A stretch of 25,356 nucleotides of DNA from an uncultured Moraxella sp. (GTDB lineage: Bacteria > Pseudomonadota > Gammaproteobacteria > Pseudomonadales > Moraxellaceae). Made by a program: the position numbers and the translations under genes. Below are positions 7,724-14,796 of this stretch, in pieces. Location of the stretch: positions 1-25,356 of the forward strand of contig CALJUC010000204.1 of assembly GCA_937975585.1 (NCBI GenBank). Direction: 5' to 3'. The notes beneath the pieces were generated by a model. The model searched no databases, was not told the DNA's origin, and was given only the letters and a program-made list of their open reading frames with translations. The stretch's first letter is position 1; every line of letters begins with the position of its first letter.

Positions 7724-9148
7724 ATGACTATGAAGCCAGTACCGCCAAAGTTCCAAATCCCAAGTAAACCAAATCTCATCAAAGTCGCGCAAGATATCGA
7801 TTTTTTTGAGTTATTCAAACGTGTCGAAGACCAGTTTGATACGTGTTTTTTACTGGAATCATTGGGCGAAGAAAGCTACATCTCACGCCACCATTTGATT
7901 GGCTTTGACCCAGCTTACACCATTTTTGCCAAAGACCGTCATACATTGACCATCGTCAATAACCGCACCGCTCGAAGCGATAACTATCCAAGTGAAAACC
8001 CTTATTTGCTGCTGCGTGATATCACACCCCAACACGTTATTGCGCGCAGCCATACGGGCGGCTTGGTCGGTTTTATGGGCTTTGACAGTATTAATTTTTT
8101 TGAACCGACATTAGATGTAAAAAGTAGTGAGGCATTTGAACCGTTCAAGTTTGGCGTGTATCTTGATGGCCTTAGCCTAGATAAGATGACGGGCGAGATT
8201 TTTTATTTTTATTATGACACGCCAGAACAAGCCAATCGCATGGATGAGATTAAGGCATTGCTACGGAAACCTACGCCAACTTATACTCGCCCAACGGTCG
8301 ATTTTCTAGGCGATGGCATGGACAAAGCCCAACATGCCAAAACGGTCATGAAAGTCAAAGATGATATTATTGCCGGTCGTATTTTTCAATGTGAGGTTGG
8401 CTTCAAATCGCATTATCAGATTGACGGTGATACCTTACCCATTTATGAGAAACTGCGTGAGGTCAATCCCTCGCCGCATATGTACTTTATGAAGTTTGGT
8501 CAGCAAAAAATCATCGGTGCTTCGCCTGAGCTGTTATTCCGCTTGCGTAATGGTGAGATGGAAACCTTTCCATTAGCGGGTACGGCAAAACGCGGTAACG
8601 ATGAGGTTGAAGACCGTCAATTGGCACGCAAATTACTTAACGACCCAAAAGAAATCGCTGAGCACAATATGCTGGTCGACTTGCACCGCAATGATATTGG
8701 TCGTGTGGCGCAGTTTGGTACGGTCAAGGTGCGTAATCTAATGGATATTAAGCGCTTTTCACATGTGCAGCATATCTCTAGTGAAATCGTAGGGATTTTG
8801 CACCCAGAGCACGATATGTTTACCGCACTTGCCAGTAACTTTCCAGCCGGTACGCTATCTGGTGCGCCCAAGATTGAAGCCATTAAAATCATTAATGAAT
8901 TAGAGCCGGATGGTCGTGGTGCGTATGGCGGGGCATTAGGTCAATTTTGTTTTAACGGTGATTGTATTTTTGCCATTCCGATTCGCTCGCTGTTTATCAA
9001 TGGTAACAGCGCGTATGCCCAAACTTGCGGTGGTAATGTATATGACTCAAACCCTGAAGATGAGTACGAAGAAATCGTGCGTAAATTATCGGCGATGAAA
9101 GTGGTACTTAGCAATTTTTCGGCAGAAAGAACAGGGGCATTATCATGA
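7724..9148 (+). CDS. trpE: Anthranilate synthase component I TrpE (atypical)
   Basis: TrpE converts chorismate and ammonia to anthranilate and pyruvate, the first step of tryptophan synthesis, using ammonia delivered by TrpG. The protein is about 474 residues. Counting from GTG 7721, it has the LLES element at 44-47, which is linked to tryptophan feedback binding. The chorismate-binding domain carries PLAGTAKRG (284-292), where Ala rather than Lys favours anthranilate synthase over PabB, plus AEHNMLVDL (313-321) and FPAGTLSGAPK (374-384). Unusual residues include LHRND where LGRND is usual (321-325) and QTCGGNV where most enzymes have QAGAG-V (434-440). GTG 7721, ATG 7724 and ATG 7730 are all possible starts, with no clear ribosome binding site. 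It overlaps trpG by 4 bp. A second, standard TrpE elsewhere in the genome cannot be excluded. Confidence 0.87.
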   Translation: MTMKPVPPKFQIPSKPNLIKVAQDIDFFELFKRVEDQFDTCFLLESLGEESYISRHHLIGFDPAYTIFAKDRHTLTIVNNRTARSDNYPSENPYLLLRDITPQHVIARSHTGGLVGFMGFDSINFFEPTLDVKSSEAFEPFKFGVYLDGLSLDKMTGEIFYFYYDTPEQANRMDEIKALLRKPTPTYTRPTVDFLGDGMDKAQHAKTVMKVKDDIIAGRIFQCEVGFKSHYQIDGDTLPIYEKLREVNPSPHMYFMKFGQQKIIGASPELLFRLRNGEMETFPLAGTAKRGNDEVEDRQLARKLLNDPKEIAEHNMLVDLHRNDIGRVAQFGTVKVRNLMDIKRFSHVQHISSEIVGILHPEHDMFTALASNFPAGTLSGAPKIEAIKIINELEPDGRGAYGGALGQFCFNGDCIFAIPIRSLFINGNSAYAQTCGGNVYDSNPEDEYEEIVRKLSAMKVVLSNFSAERTGALS

Positions 9149-9798
9149 ATGTACTCATCATCGATAACTACGACAGCTTTACCTTTAACTTGTACCAATA
9201 TATCGGCGAAATCTTAGCCGATCGCGCCAATAAGACAGGCGAGAATTTTAGCGTAACGGTCAAACGCAATAACGAAATTACCCTGGCCGATGTCCAAGCG
9301 ATGAACCCTGACCGCATTATCATCTCACCCGGCCCGGGTTCGCCCGATGATCCGGCCTACTTTGGTGTATGTGGTGACGTGATTACAGAAATGGGTAAAA
9401 CCACGCCGTTACTCGGAGTGTGCTTAGGTATGCAAGGTATTGCCCATTTCTTTGGTGGTAAAGTGGTGCGCGCAAGTGTGCCCATGCATGGCAAAACATC
9501 ACCGGTGCGTCATGACGGCAAAGGCGTGTATCAAGATTTGCCACAAGATATCGAAATTATGCGCTACCATTCGCTGATGGCGGACTCGACTAGTCTGCCC
9601 GACTGTTTAGAAGTCACCAGTGTGGTGTCTAATTCAGACCATCAAGATAAAAGTCTAAAAGACGCCAGCCTAGCTGGTGATGAAATCATGGGTTTACGCC
9701 ACCGTGATTATCCGATTGAGGGCGTACAGTATCACCCAGAATCGTTTGCCACCGAGGGCGCAAAACGCTTACTAAGCAATTTTTTACTTAAACCTTAA
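9145..9798 (+). CDS. trpG: Anthranilate synthase glutamine amidotransferase component TrpG
   Basis: This 217-residue class I glutamine amidotransferase hydrolyses glutamine and passes ammonia to TrpE. It begins with the family pattern MNVLIIDNYDSFTFNLYQY and has SPGPGSPDDP (61-70). The catalytic triad is C93 in GVCLGMQG, and H197 and E199 in QYHPESF. The residue after GVCLG is Met where His is usual, but the triad is intact. ATG 9145 overlaps the trpE stop by 4 bp (ATGA), so the two subunits are translationally coupled. Some organisms share this subunit between anthranilate and aminodeoxychorismate synthases, and that dual use is possible here. trpD and trpC do not follow, and a hairpin ends the unit. 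Confidence 0.9.
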   Translation: MNVLIIDNYDSFTFNLYQYIGEILADRANKTGENFSVTVKRNNEITLADVQAMNPDRIIISPGPGSPDDPAYFGVCGDVITEMGKTTPLLGVCLGMQGIAHFFGGKVVRASVPMHGKTSPVRHDGKGVYQDLPQDIEIMRYHSLMADSTSLPDCLEVTSVVSNSDHQDKSLKDASLAGDEIMGLRHRDYPIEGVQYHPESFATEGAKRLLSNFLLKP

Positions 9799-9813
9799 TG
9801 CTTATCACGATAA

Positions 9814-9849
9814 ATAAATAGGGTTAGCTAAATGGTTCACCCTATTTAT
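9814..9849. terminator. Hairpin terminator between trpG and the convergent secreted-protein gene
   Basis: ATAAATAGGGT (9814-9824) pairs perfectly with ACCCTATTTAT (9839-9849) across a 14-nt loop. It lies between convergent genes and can act in either direction, though neither flank has a long T-run. Confidence 0.6.
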
Positions 9850-9870
9850 CAACCTCAATCCATAGCAAAC

Positions 9871-10614
9871 TTAATACCGCCAATAACAATGAATCAGGTC
9901 TTGCAACGTCGTGCCTGACAGCTGTCGTTTGGGTGATAATACCACTGGGTCTTCATGGTAGTAACCCACCTCAAACTGATCCGCAAGATACTTGATACCA
10001 GCGATTACATAGCGCTGCGTAGGAATCGCATAGGCATGTTTGACCAGTAATTGCGGCCGATAGCTAATGGCCATTTGGGGCATACTTTGGTAGCAAGTAT
10101 TATGATAAGTATCGGTATTCGCCAACCCTGTGGTCAGACGATAGCGATACTGATACTCAGGAATATGCGCTTTTTCAGTATCGGGCTTGCCTTCGTAGTC
10201 ATCATACCAAGCAATCACTGATTTTTGGGTAGTTTGTAGTTTATTGACGCGAATGCTGTCCGTGGCCAATGGTATTAATGGCACTAGGCGGTTTTTGATG
10301 GCGGTCAACTGACGACCAAATTCGCTATTAACGGGGTCTTGGTCAATATCGATTTTGCCATTCGGCAGCCGATAGATAGATTCGACTTCTACCAGTTTAG
10401 TGGGTGTATTGGATGCAAGGTTAAAGTAATACAACTGCGGCGCACGAGCGCGCCCATCCATGTAATAGCGCAGTAGATAGACTTTCTGATCGGTCGGCTC
10501 ATAGCCCAAGAATTCAAGATATTGGTCACCACCCACCGTTGCATGTGTGGCATTCATGGTGAGTAATGCAGCGAGCAGTAATGTCGCTGGTTTGATATAA
10601 GCCATTGGTTGCAT
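9871..10614 (-). CDS. Secreted or periplasmic protein of unknown function
   Basis: I do not recognise this protein. From the ATG at 10614 it has 247 residues and opens with a likely Sec signal peptide: MQPMAYIK, a hydrophobic run of about 12 residues, and a probable cleavage after THA (about residue 25). The mature part starts TVGGDQYLEFLGYEPTDQKVY and is rich in Tyr, with no membrane segment. Single cysteines occur in NTCYQ and HCYWRY near the end and could form a disulfide. An upstream in-frame ATG at 10680 would place 22 extra residues before the signal peptide. ATG 10614 is preferred because AAGGA lies about 9 nt before it. A promoter at 10709-10737 gives it its own transcript with a leader of roughly 90 nt. 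Confidence 0.75.
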   Translation of the reverse strand: MQPMAYIKPATLLLAALLTMNATHATVGGDQYLEFLGYEPTDQKVYLLRYYMDGRARAPQLYYFNLASNTPTKLVEVESIYRLPNGKIDIDQDPVNSEFGRQLTAIKNRLVPLIPLATDSIRVNKLQTTQKSVIAWYDDYEGKPDTEKAHIPEYQYRYRLTTGLANTDTYHNTCYQSMPQMAISYRPQLLVKHAYAIPTQRYVIAGIKYLADQFEVGYYHEDPVVLSPKRQLSGTTLQDLIHCYWRY

Positions 10615-10708
10615 ACTTTCTATCCTTAGCCCACTGCTATGTCTAAAAATCAGACATCTAAAAAAGGCTGTCATAGACACGCTTAAAAAATCTCGTGCTT
10701 TAGTTTAG

Positions 10709-10737
10709 ATAGTAGGTTGCTACTCACTCGCTATCAA
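10709..10737 (-). promoter_or_regulatory. Probable promoter of the secreted-protein gene
   Basis: On the minus strand TTGATA (10732-10737) and TACTAT (10709-10714) are exactly 17 bp apart. The resulting leader would contain a small hairpin, with ATGTCT (10639-10644) and AGACAT (10652-10657) as its arms, before the start codon at 10614. Confidence 0.5.
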
Positions 10738-10769
10738 GTACTATGCTGTACTTTTTTAGCGTTGCCTTG

Positions 10770-11111
10770 TTAACAATTAAGTGCGTACACAAATGCGGTT
10801 AAGATATCGCCATTGGCCAATTCTACAGGCACCTTAATGCGCTGATAACCGTCGCCCTCAAATGCATCAATACGCGGCCAATGCGCGTCTAAGTCTTCTG
10901 AGCTAAACACCAAACCTGTGACTATCTCGCCCGCCGGATTGGGAATCACAGCCGGAAAGCCCAACGCAGCACCCCAACCATTGGGTAGCAATGTACCTCG
11001 AATGGTTGCAGGCTGCCAACTGCCATGGATGGGCGCCAAAATGTGCGCATTCGGCTGATTGGGTGCTAGGGTGCCATACACGAACAGGTGTTGCAAAGTT
11101 TGAGCTGACAT
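10770..11111 (-). CDS. Gamma-glutamylcyclotransferase-like (AIG2/GGACT) family protein
   Basis: This 113-residue small cytosolic protein belongs to the gamma-glutamylcyclotransferase-like fold. Members release 5-oxoproline from gamma-glutamyl amines or peptides, and many bacterial members such as YtfP are uncharacterised. The diagnostic N-terminal LFVYGTL (YGTL at 12-15) forms the substrate pocket. IDAFEGDGYQR carries the expected catalytic Glu (E85), and VPVEL...TAFVYAL closes the domain. Length is normal for the family. The gene starts about 23 bp after the hisG stop on the same strand, with a 15-bp tandem repeat in between. It has no strong ribosome binding site and may be read from the murA-hisG transcript. 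Confidence 0.85.
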   Translation of the reverse strand: MSAQTLQHLFVYGTLAPNQPNAHILAPIHGSWQPATIRGTLLPNGWGAALGFPAVIPNPAGEIVTGLVFSSEDLDAHWPRIDAFEGDGYQRIKVPVELANGDILTAFVYALNC

Positions 11112-11141
11112 GGTTTAACTTACTCGGGTTTAACTTACTTG
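11112..11141. repeat. 15-bp tandem duplication at the hisG stop codon
   Basis: GGTTTAACTTACTCG (11112-11126) is followed directly by GGTTTAACTTACTTG (11127-11141), differing at one base. The second copy spans the hisG stop codon (11135-11137), so read on the minus strand the duplication gives a second in-frame TAA 15 nt later. It occupies the gap before the gamma-glutamylcyclotransferase-like gene. Confidence 0.85.
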
Positions 11142-11812
11142 GCGCTGTCGACACTTTGCTTAAAGCTAGCCAAAATCGGCTCAAGCAAGGCAAATTTGCG
11201 CTTATAGCTGACTTGGTTGACGATTAGACGCGATGAGATTTCTGCAATCGGCTCTCGTGGCTCTAAGCCATTGGCACGCAAGGTGTTACCAGTATCAACC
11301 ACGTCAACAATCAAATCACCCAAACCGACCAATGGTGCAAGTTCCATTGAGCCATATAGCTTGATGACATCTACTTGCTCACCACGATTGGCAAAGTAAG
11401 CACGCGTTACATTGACATACTTGGTTGCAATGCGTAAACGACGTTTTGGTAAAACTTGTCCAACTTTACCGGCAGTCATCAGACGGCATTTGGCAATTTT
11501 TAAGTCTAGCAACTCGTATAAATTACTTGAGCCATGCTCAAGCAACACGTCCTTGCCCGCCACACCAAAATCAGCCGCGCCATGCTCAACGTAAGTTGGC
11601 ACGTCACTGGCGCGTAAAATCAATACGCGCACATCGGGATGCGTGGTTGGGAAAATCAGCTTACGCGATTTTTCTGGGTCTTCTAACAGCTCAATACCTG
11701 CTTTTGCTAGCATTGGCATGGTTTCTTTTAAGATACGCCCTTTAGACAGTGCCAAAGTCAGGCCTTGGTAAGTATCTTGAGCGTTATTCGTCTCTTGAGA
11801 ATTGTCTGTCAT
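11135..11812 (-). CDS. hisG: ATP phosphoribosyltransferase HisG, short form
   Basis: HisG condenses ATP with PRPP to give phosphoribosyl-ATP, the first and feedback-controlled step of histidine synthesis. At about 225 residues it is the short form, which lacks the C-terminal regulatory domain and normally needs HisZ as partner; hisZ is not in this window. The N-terminal LTLALSKGRILKET and the central DFGVAGKDVLLE are typical. The PRPP-binding region is seen in LGDLIVDVVDTGNTLRANGL. ATG 11812 shares one base with the murA stop (TGATG), and GGCGAG lies just upstream, so the start is well supported over the GTG at 11815. In several related gammaproteobacteria hisD follows hisG; here it does not. 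Confidence 0.95.
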   Translation of the reverse strand: MTDNSQETNNAQDTYQGLTLALSKGRILKETMPMLAKAGIELLEDPEKSRKLIFPTTHPDVRVLILRASDVPTYVEHGAADFGVAGKDVLLEHGSSNLYELLDLKIAKCRLMTAGKVGQVLPKRRLRIATKYVNVTRAYFANRGEQVDVIKLYGSMELAPLVGLGDLIVDVVDTGNTLRANGLEPREPIAEISSRLIVNQVSYKRKFALLEPILASFKQSVDSAK

Positions 11813-13092
11813 CACTCGCCCTTAATGCGCTCGATGGTCACGCCTAAGCCGCGCAATTTTTCTTCGACTTGCTCATAACCACGGTCAATGTGATAAATAC
11901 GCTCGATGGTGGTTTGCCCCTTGGCGGCCACCGCTGCCATGACCAATGACATCGAGGCACGCAAGTCTGTGGCCATGACAGGTGCGGCATTGAGTTTTTC
12001 CACGCCCTTGACGACAGCTGTATGCCCATCGACTTTGATATTTGCGCCCATGCGTTGTAACTCAGGTACGTGCATATAGCGATTTTCAAAGATGTTTTCG
12101 ATAATGGTGCTAGTTCCTTCAGCAATCGCTGCCACGGTCATCAACTGTGCCTGCATATCGGTTGGAAACGCTGGGTGTGGCAATGTACGGATATCGACCG
12201 CCTTTGGACGACCTTCCATCTTAACGTTAATCCAATCATCACCAATGGTAACCGTTGCGCCCATTTCTTGGAATTTTTTGAGTACCGATTGCATCAAACT
12301 GGCATCGGTTTTTTTCGCGGTAACTTCACCACCGGTCATCATGGCTAAGGCCAAATATGAGCCTGTTTCGATACGATCTGGTACAACAGAGTATTCACAA
12401 CCGTGTAATTTTTCCACGCCTTCAATCGTCATATATGCTGTGCCGATCCCGTCAATTTTGGCACCCATTTTGACGAGCATATTGGCCAAATCGACAACTT
12501 CCGGCTCACGCGCGCAGTTTTCAAGATGGGTCGTACCTTCCGCTAAGGCAGCCGCCATAATCGTATTTTCTGTCCCACCAACGGTTACCATATCAAAGGT
12601 AAAATGACAGCCTTGCAGACGACCTGGCTTGCCATCTTGACCCATAGGCGCACGCGCTTTGACATAACCATTTTCGACCGTAATCTCGGCACCCATGGCT
12701 TCAAGGGCTTTTAGATGTTGGTCGACCGGACGCGAGCCAATCGCACAACCACCCGGCAATGACACCTCTGCTTGGCCAAAACGTGCCAACAGTGGGCCTA
12801 ATACCAAAATCGAGGCACGCATGGTTTTGACCAACTCATACGGTGCATAGTAGCTATTGATGGTACTAGTGTCACAGGTGACTGTATCGCCGTTTTTTTC
12901 GATGGTAATACCCATGCCGGCAATCAGTTTGAGCAAGGTAGTGACATCTTTGAGTGTTGGCACATTGGTCAAGGTGGTTGGGGTTTCACCCAAAATCATC
13001 GCAGCAAGCAATGGCAATGCCGCATTTTTTGCCCCAGAAATAACCACTTCACCATTGACCGTGGTACCACCGGTAATTAAAAATTTATCCAT
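11812..13092 (-). CDS. murA: UDP-N-acetylglucosamine 1-carboxyvinyltransferase MurA
   Basis: MurA transfers enolpyruvate from PEP to UDP-GlcNAc, the first committed step of peptidoglycan precursor synthesis in the cytosol. The 426-residue length is standard. Family residues are present: K22 in SGAKNAALPLL, and the catalytic Cys C116 in LPGGCAIGSRPVDQH, the residue alkylated by fosfomycin. R398-type Arg occurs in ATDLRASMSLV, and the HIDRGYE element lies near the C-terminus. With Cys at 116 the enzyme should be of the fosfomycin-sensitive type; this is inference. It follows ibaG by only 3 bp and its stop overlaps the hisG start by one base, giving a tight ibaG-murA-hisG unit. Confidence 0.97.
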   Translation of the reverse strand: MDKFLITGGTTVNGEVVISGAKNAALPLLAAMILGETPTTLTNVPTLKDVTTLLKLIAGMGITIEKNGDTVTCDTSTINSYYAPYELVKTMRASILVLGPLLARFGQAEVSLPGGCAIGSRPVDQHLKALEAMGAEITVENGYVKARAPMGQDGKPGRLQGCHFTFDMVTVGGTENTIMAAALAEGTTHLENCAREPEVVDLANMLVKMGAKIDGIGTAYMTIEGVEKLHGCEYSVVPDRIETGSYLALAMMTGGEVTAKKTDASLMQSVLKKFQEMGATVTIGDDWINVKMEGRPKAVDIRTLPHPAFPTDMQAQLMTVAAIAEGTSTIIENIFENRYMHVPELQRMGANIKVDGHTAVVKGVEKLNAAPVMATDLRASMSLVMAAVAAKGQTTIERIYHIDRGYEQVEEKLRGLGVTIERIKGE

Positions 13093-13095
13093 GCA

Positions 13096-13341
13096 TTAAC
13101 CCTCTTGTTTGGCTTGCCATTCGGCCGGGGTCAACGCTTGGACATTTAGCGCATGGATTTCGCCACTGGCAAACTTGTCATTCACCAAGCCTAATACCGC
13201 TTGCTGACGCGCGACAGGACGTTTGCCCTCAAAGCTTTCGTCAACGACACGCACATCAAATTTGTTACCTTGGTTAGCCGCTTCAATTTTGGCATTGGGA
13301 AAATGAGGTTGCAAAATAGCAATTAAATCTTGAGCATTCAT
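13096..13341 (-). CDS. ibaG: BolA family iron-sulfur metabolism protein IbaG
   Basis: This 81-residue BolA-like protein is of the IbaG (YrbA) branch, whose members bind iron-sulfur clusters together with monothiol glutaredoxins and are linked to acid and iron stress. MNAQDLIAILQPHFPNAKIE starts the alpha-beta fold, and FEGKRPVARQQAVLGLV and GEIHALNVQALTPAEWQ form the BolA signature with its conserved His. ATG 13341 is chosen over an in-frame codon at 13368 because TTAGGTAA sits about 8 nt upstream and because it matches the family start. Adjacency to murA, as in E. coli, supports the IbaG assignment. Confidence 0.92.
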   Translation of the reverse strand: MNAQDLIAILQPHFPNAKIEAANQGNKFDVRVVDESFEGKRPVARQQAVLGLVNDKFASGEIHALNVQALTPAEWQAKQEG

Positions 13342-13529
13342 GGGGTTACCTAATGTTGGAAGTATCACCGATAGAAATGATAGGTCTACAGAAAAACAGT
13401 GTCACGAAAAACACGAAGTCATTAAAAAAATTGCCCATAGCATAGCATAATTTTCATAGGGCTTAGAAAAAAACTTGTATACACGTTGGCTATTATTAGA
13501 GGACGTGAATAAGACAACAAACGATTGGC

Positions 13530-13943
13530 TTATTCTACCGGATAAAAAGCATTGGTTATCCAATTCGGTATCGGTACACCCCTATCTGTCTTAGGATTAT
13601 TGGCGTCAAAACTCACCACATCAAAGCGTATATCACACGCGTCAAACTGCGGATGGGCTTGCAAAAAAGCTTGAGTGGCTTGGAAAATTTTTCGTTGTTT
13701 ACTTGGGGTAATACTATCAAGACTGGAGCCAAAGTGGCTGATTTTTCGCTGACGCACTTCGATAAAAACGAGGGTTGACGGTGTGTTTGGGTTTTTATTG
13801 TCTAACATCACCAAGTCTAACTCACCAAGGTTTTTGTAATGCCAATTTTTGACAACAAAAATTAAGCCTTGTGCTTCAAGGTATAACTTGGCCAAGTTTT
13901 CAAAATATTCGCCTTGGCGTTGTTTTGGGGCAGTGAGTTTCAT
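13530..13943 (-). CDS. YraN family (UPF0102) endonuclease-like protein
   Basis: This 137-residue protein has the restriction-endonuclease-like fold of the YraN/UPF0102 family, whose function is poorly established. GEYFENLAKLYLEAQG is the N-terminal helix. NLGELDLVMLD carries the acidic ExD pair and LVFIEVRQRK the E-x-(K/R) element, together a PD-(D/E)XK-like site. Related genomes often place yraN next to rsmI; here rsmI lies about 850 bp away, divergent, with a secreted-protein gene between. The 188-bp gap after it (13342-13529) is AT-rich and precedes ibaG; no convincing promoter was found there. Confidence 0.88.
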   Translation of the reverse strand: MKLTAPKQRQGEYFENLAKLYLEAQGLIFVVKNWHYKNLGELDLVMLDNKNPNTPSTLVFIEVRQRKISHFGSSLDSITPSKQRKIFQATQAFLQAHPQFDACDIRFDVVSFDANNPKTDRGVPIPNWITNAFYPVE

Positions 13944-13964
13944 AAGATTTTACTTTAACAAATA

Positions 13965-13994
13965 AAAATGCCTAACATGGTCATTAGGCATTTT
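13965..13994 (-). terminator. Rho-independent terminator of the SnoaL/CaMKII-AD-like gene
   Basis: AAAATGCCTAA (13965-13975) pairs perfectly with TTAGGCATTTT (13984-13994) around an 8-nt loop. On the minus strand the stem ends in TTTTTATTTG. It lies between the stop at 14017 and the yraN start at 13943. Confidence 0.85.
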
Positions 13995-14016
13995 CAAATC
14001 TAGCATAATTGGGTTA

Positions 14017-14532
14017 TTAATGCATCGTGTTAGCTTTCTCAGGCATACCTGATGAGTGATGACTGGTAATTAACCATTGCTCCCCATCCCATCCATAAGT
14101 GAATGTATAGCGCGCTTCAACGACTTGACCAGTTGTACCATAGGTAAAGGTATAAAGGCCAGAATCAAATGCGGTATTACAGCCAATCTGAATCATACGT
14201 TGGTTAATCACCCCACGCGGCTTATTTTGTAAAAAGTGCGCAAAATAATCGGCCTTTTCTGCAGCACTAAAGCGCACCTTATTAGATACGGTAGGTACCA
14301 AGATAGATTTTTGTGCATAATTCTCTACGACTTTTTCTGGGTTTAATGTACCCAATGATGCATCCCAACGCTCAAACAAACTCGCAATTTCTTGCTCCGT
14401 GGCTGCTTTACAAACTTGGCTATTCGTTGAATTGCTATTAGCGGTTGTTGCATCAGAATTAGCGGCTTTCCCAGTTTGAACCGCAGTTAAACTTGCTGCT
14501 ATTAAAGCACTAGCGAAAATCCATTGTTTCAT
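14017..14532 (-). CDS. Secreted SgcJ/EcaC-type (SnoaL/CaMKII-AD-like, NTF2-fold) protein
   Basis: The 171-residue precursor has a Sec signal peptide (MKQWIFASALIAASLTAVQT, cleavage probably near GKA/AN). A Ser/Thr/Asn-rich linker (about 24-40) follows, then an NTF2-like domain of about 125 residues. Segments such as SLFERWDASLGTLNPEKVVENYA, LVPTVSN, and a final YTFTYGWDGEQWLITSHHSS match proteins annotated as SgcJ/EcaC family or DUF4440/CaMKII association-domain-like. The fold usually makes a hydrophobic pocket in dimers; the ligand or activity is not known. The family name 'oxidoreductase' is not supported by any cofactor motif here. AAGGA lies about 7 nt before ATG 14532. It has its own promoter and terminator, so it is a single-gene unit. 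Confidence 0.78.
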   Translation of the reverse strand: MKQWIFASALIAASLTAVQTGKAANSDATTANSNSTNSQVCKAATEQEIASLFERWDASLGTLNPEKVVENYAQKSILVPTVSNKVRFSAAEKADYFAHFLQNKPRGVINQRMIQIGCNTAFDSGLYTFTYGTTGQVVEARYTFTYGWDGEQWLITSHHSSGMPEKANTMH

Positions 14533-14598
14533 ATTAAGTCCTTAATACAATCCTGAATTAAGATAAATTTAAAACCATACTCATATTATGGCTTTTGG

Positions 14599-14627
14599 AT
14601 TATAGCTTAAGATTTTTAAATTGGAAA
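14599..14627 (-). promoter_or_regulatory. Promoter of the SnoaL/CaMKII-AD-like gene
   Basis: On the minus strand TTTCCA (14622-14627) is spaced 17 bp from a consensus TATAAT (14599-14604). The leader would be about 60 nt. The surrounding 14533-14796 gap is very AT-rich and also serves the divergent rsmI gene. Confidence 0.6.
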
Positions 14628-14757
14628 ACATTTTTTCACAGTTTTTTTAGAAAATTTGTTCAGCGATTATTTGCTAAATCTTTTTGATTTCACCAAATTT
14701 ATTTTTCAATGCTACTGCCTAATCGACGCTAAGTTTCACATATCATTCGATGATTAA

Positions 14758-14766
14758 TGCTAAAAT
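14758..14766 (+). promoter_or_regulatory. Possible extended -10 promoter of rsmI
   Basis: TGCTAAAAT is an extended -10 (TGnTAAAAT) located 30 bp before the rsmI start. No good -35 is seen at 16-18 bp, which extended -10 promoters can tolerate. Confidence 0.35.
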
Positions 14767-14796
14767 CATGACATTGATTAAACAAACGAGAAATTC

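Noticed and set aside
10736..10757. Hairpin AAGTAC/GTACTT plus T6 as a terminator
   Set aside because: The T-run is on the plus strand, where no gene precedes it, and the left arm overlaps the probable -35 box of the minus-strand secreted-protein gene.
12092..12607. 171-codon open frame antisense to murA
   Set aside because: It is the shadow of murA in another frame; MurA is unambiguous and the antisense translation has no domain.
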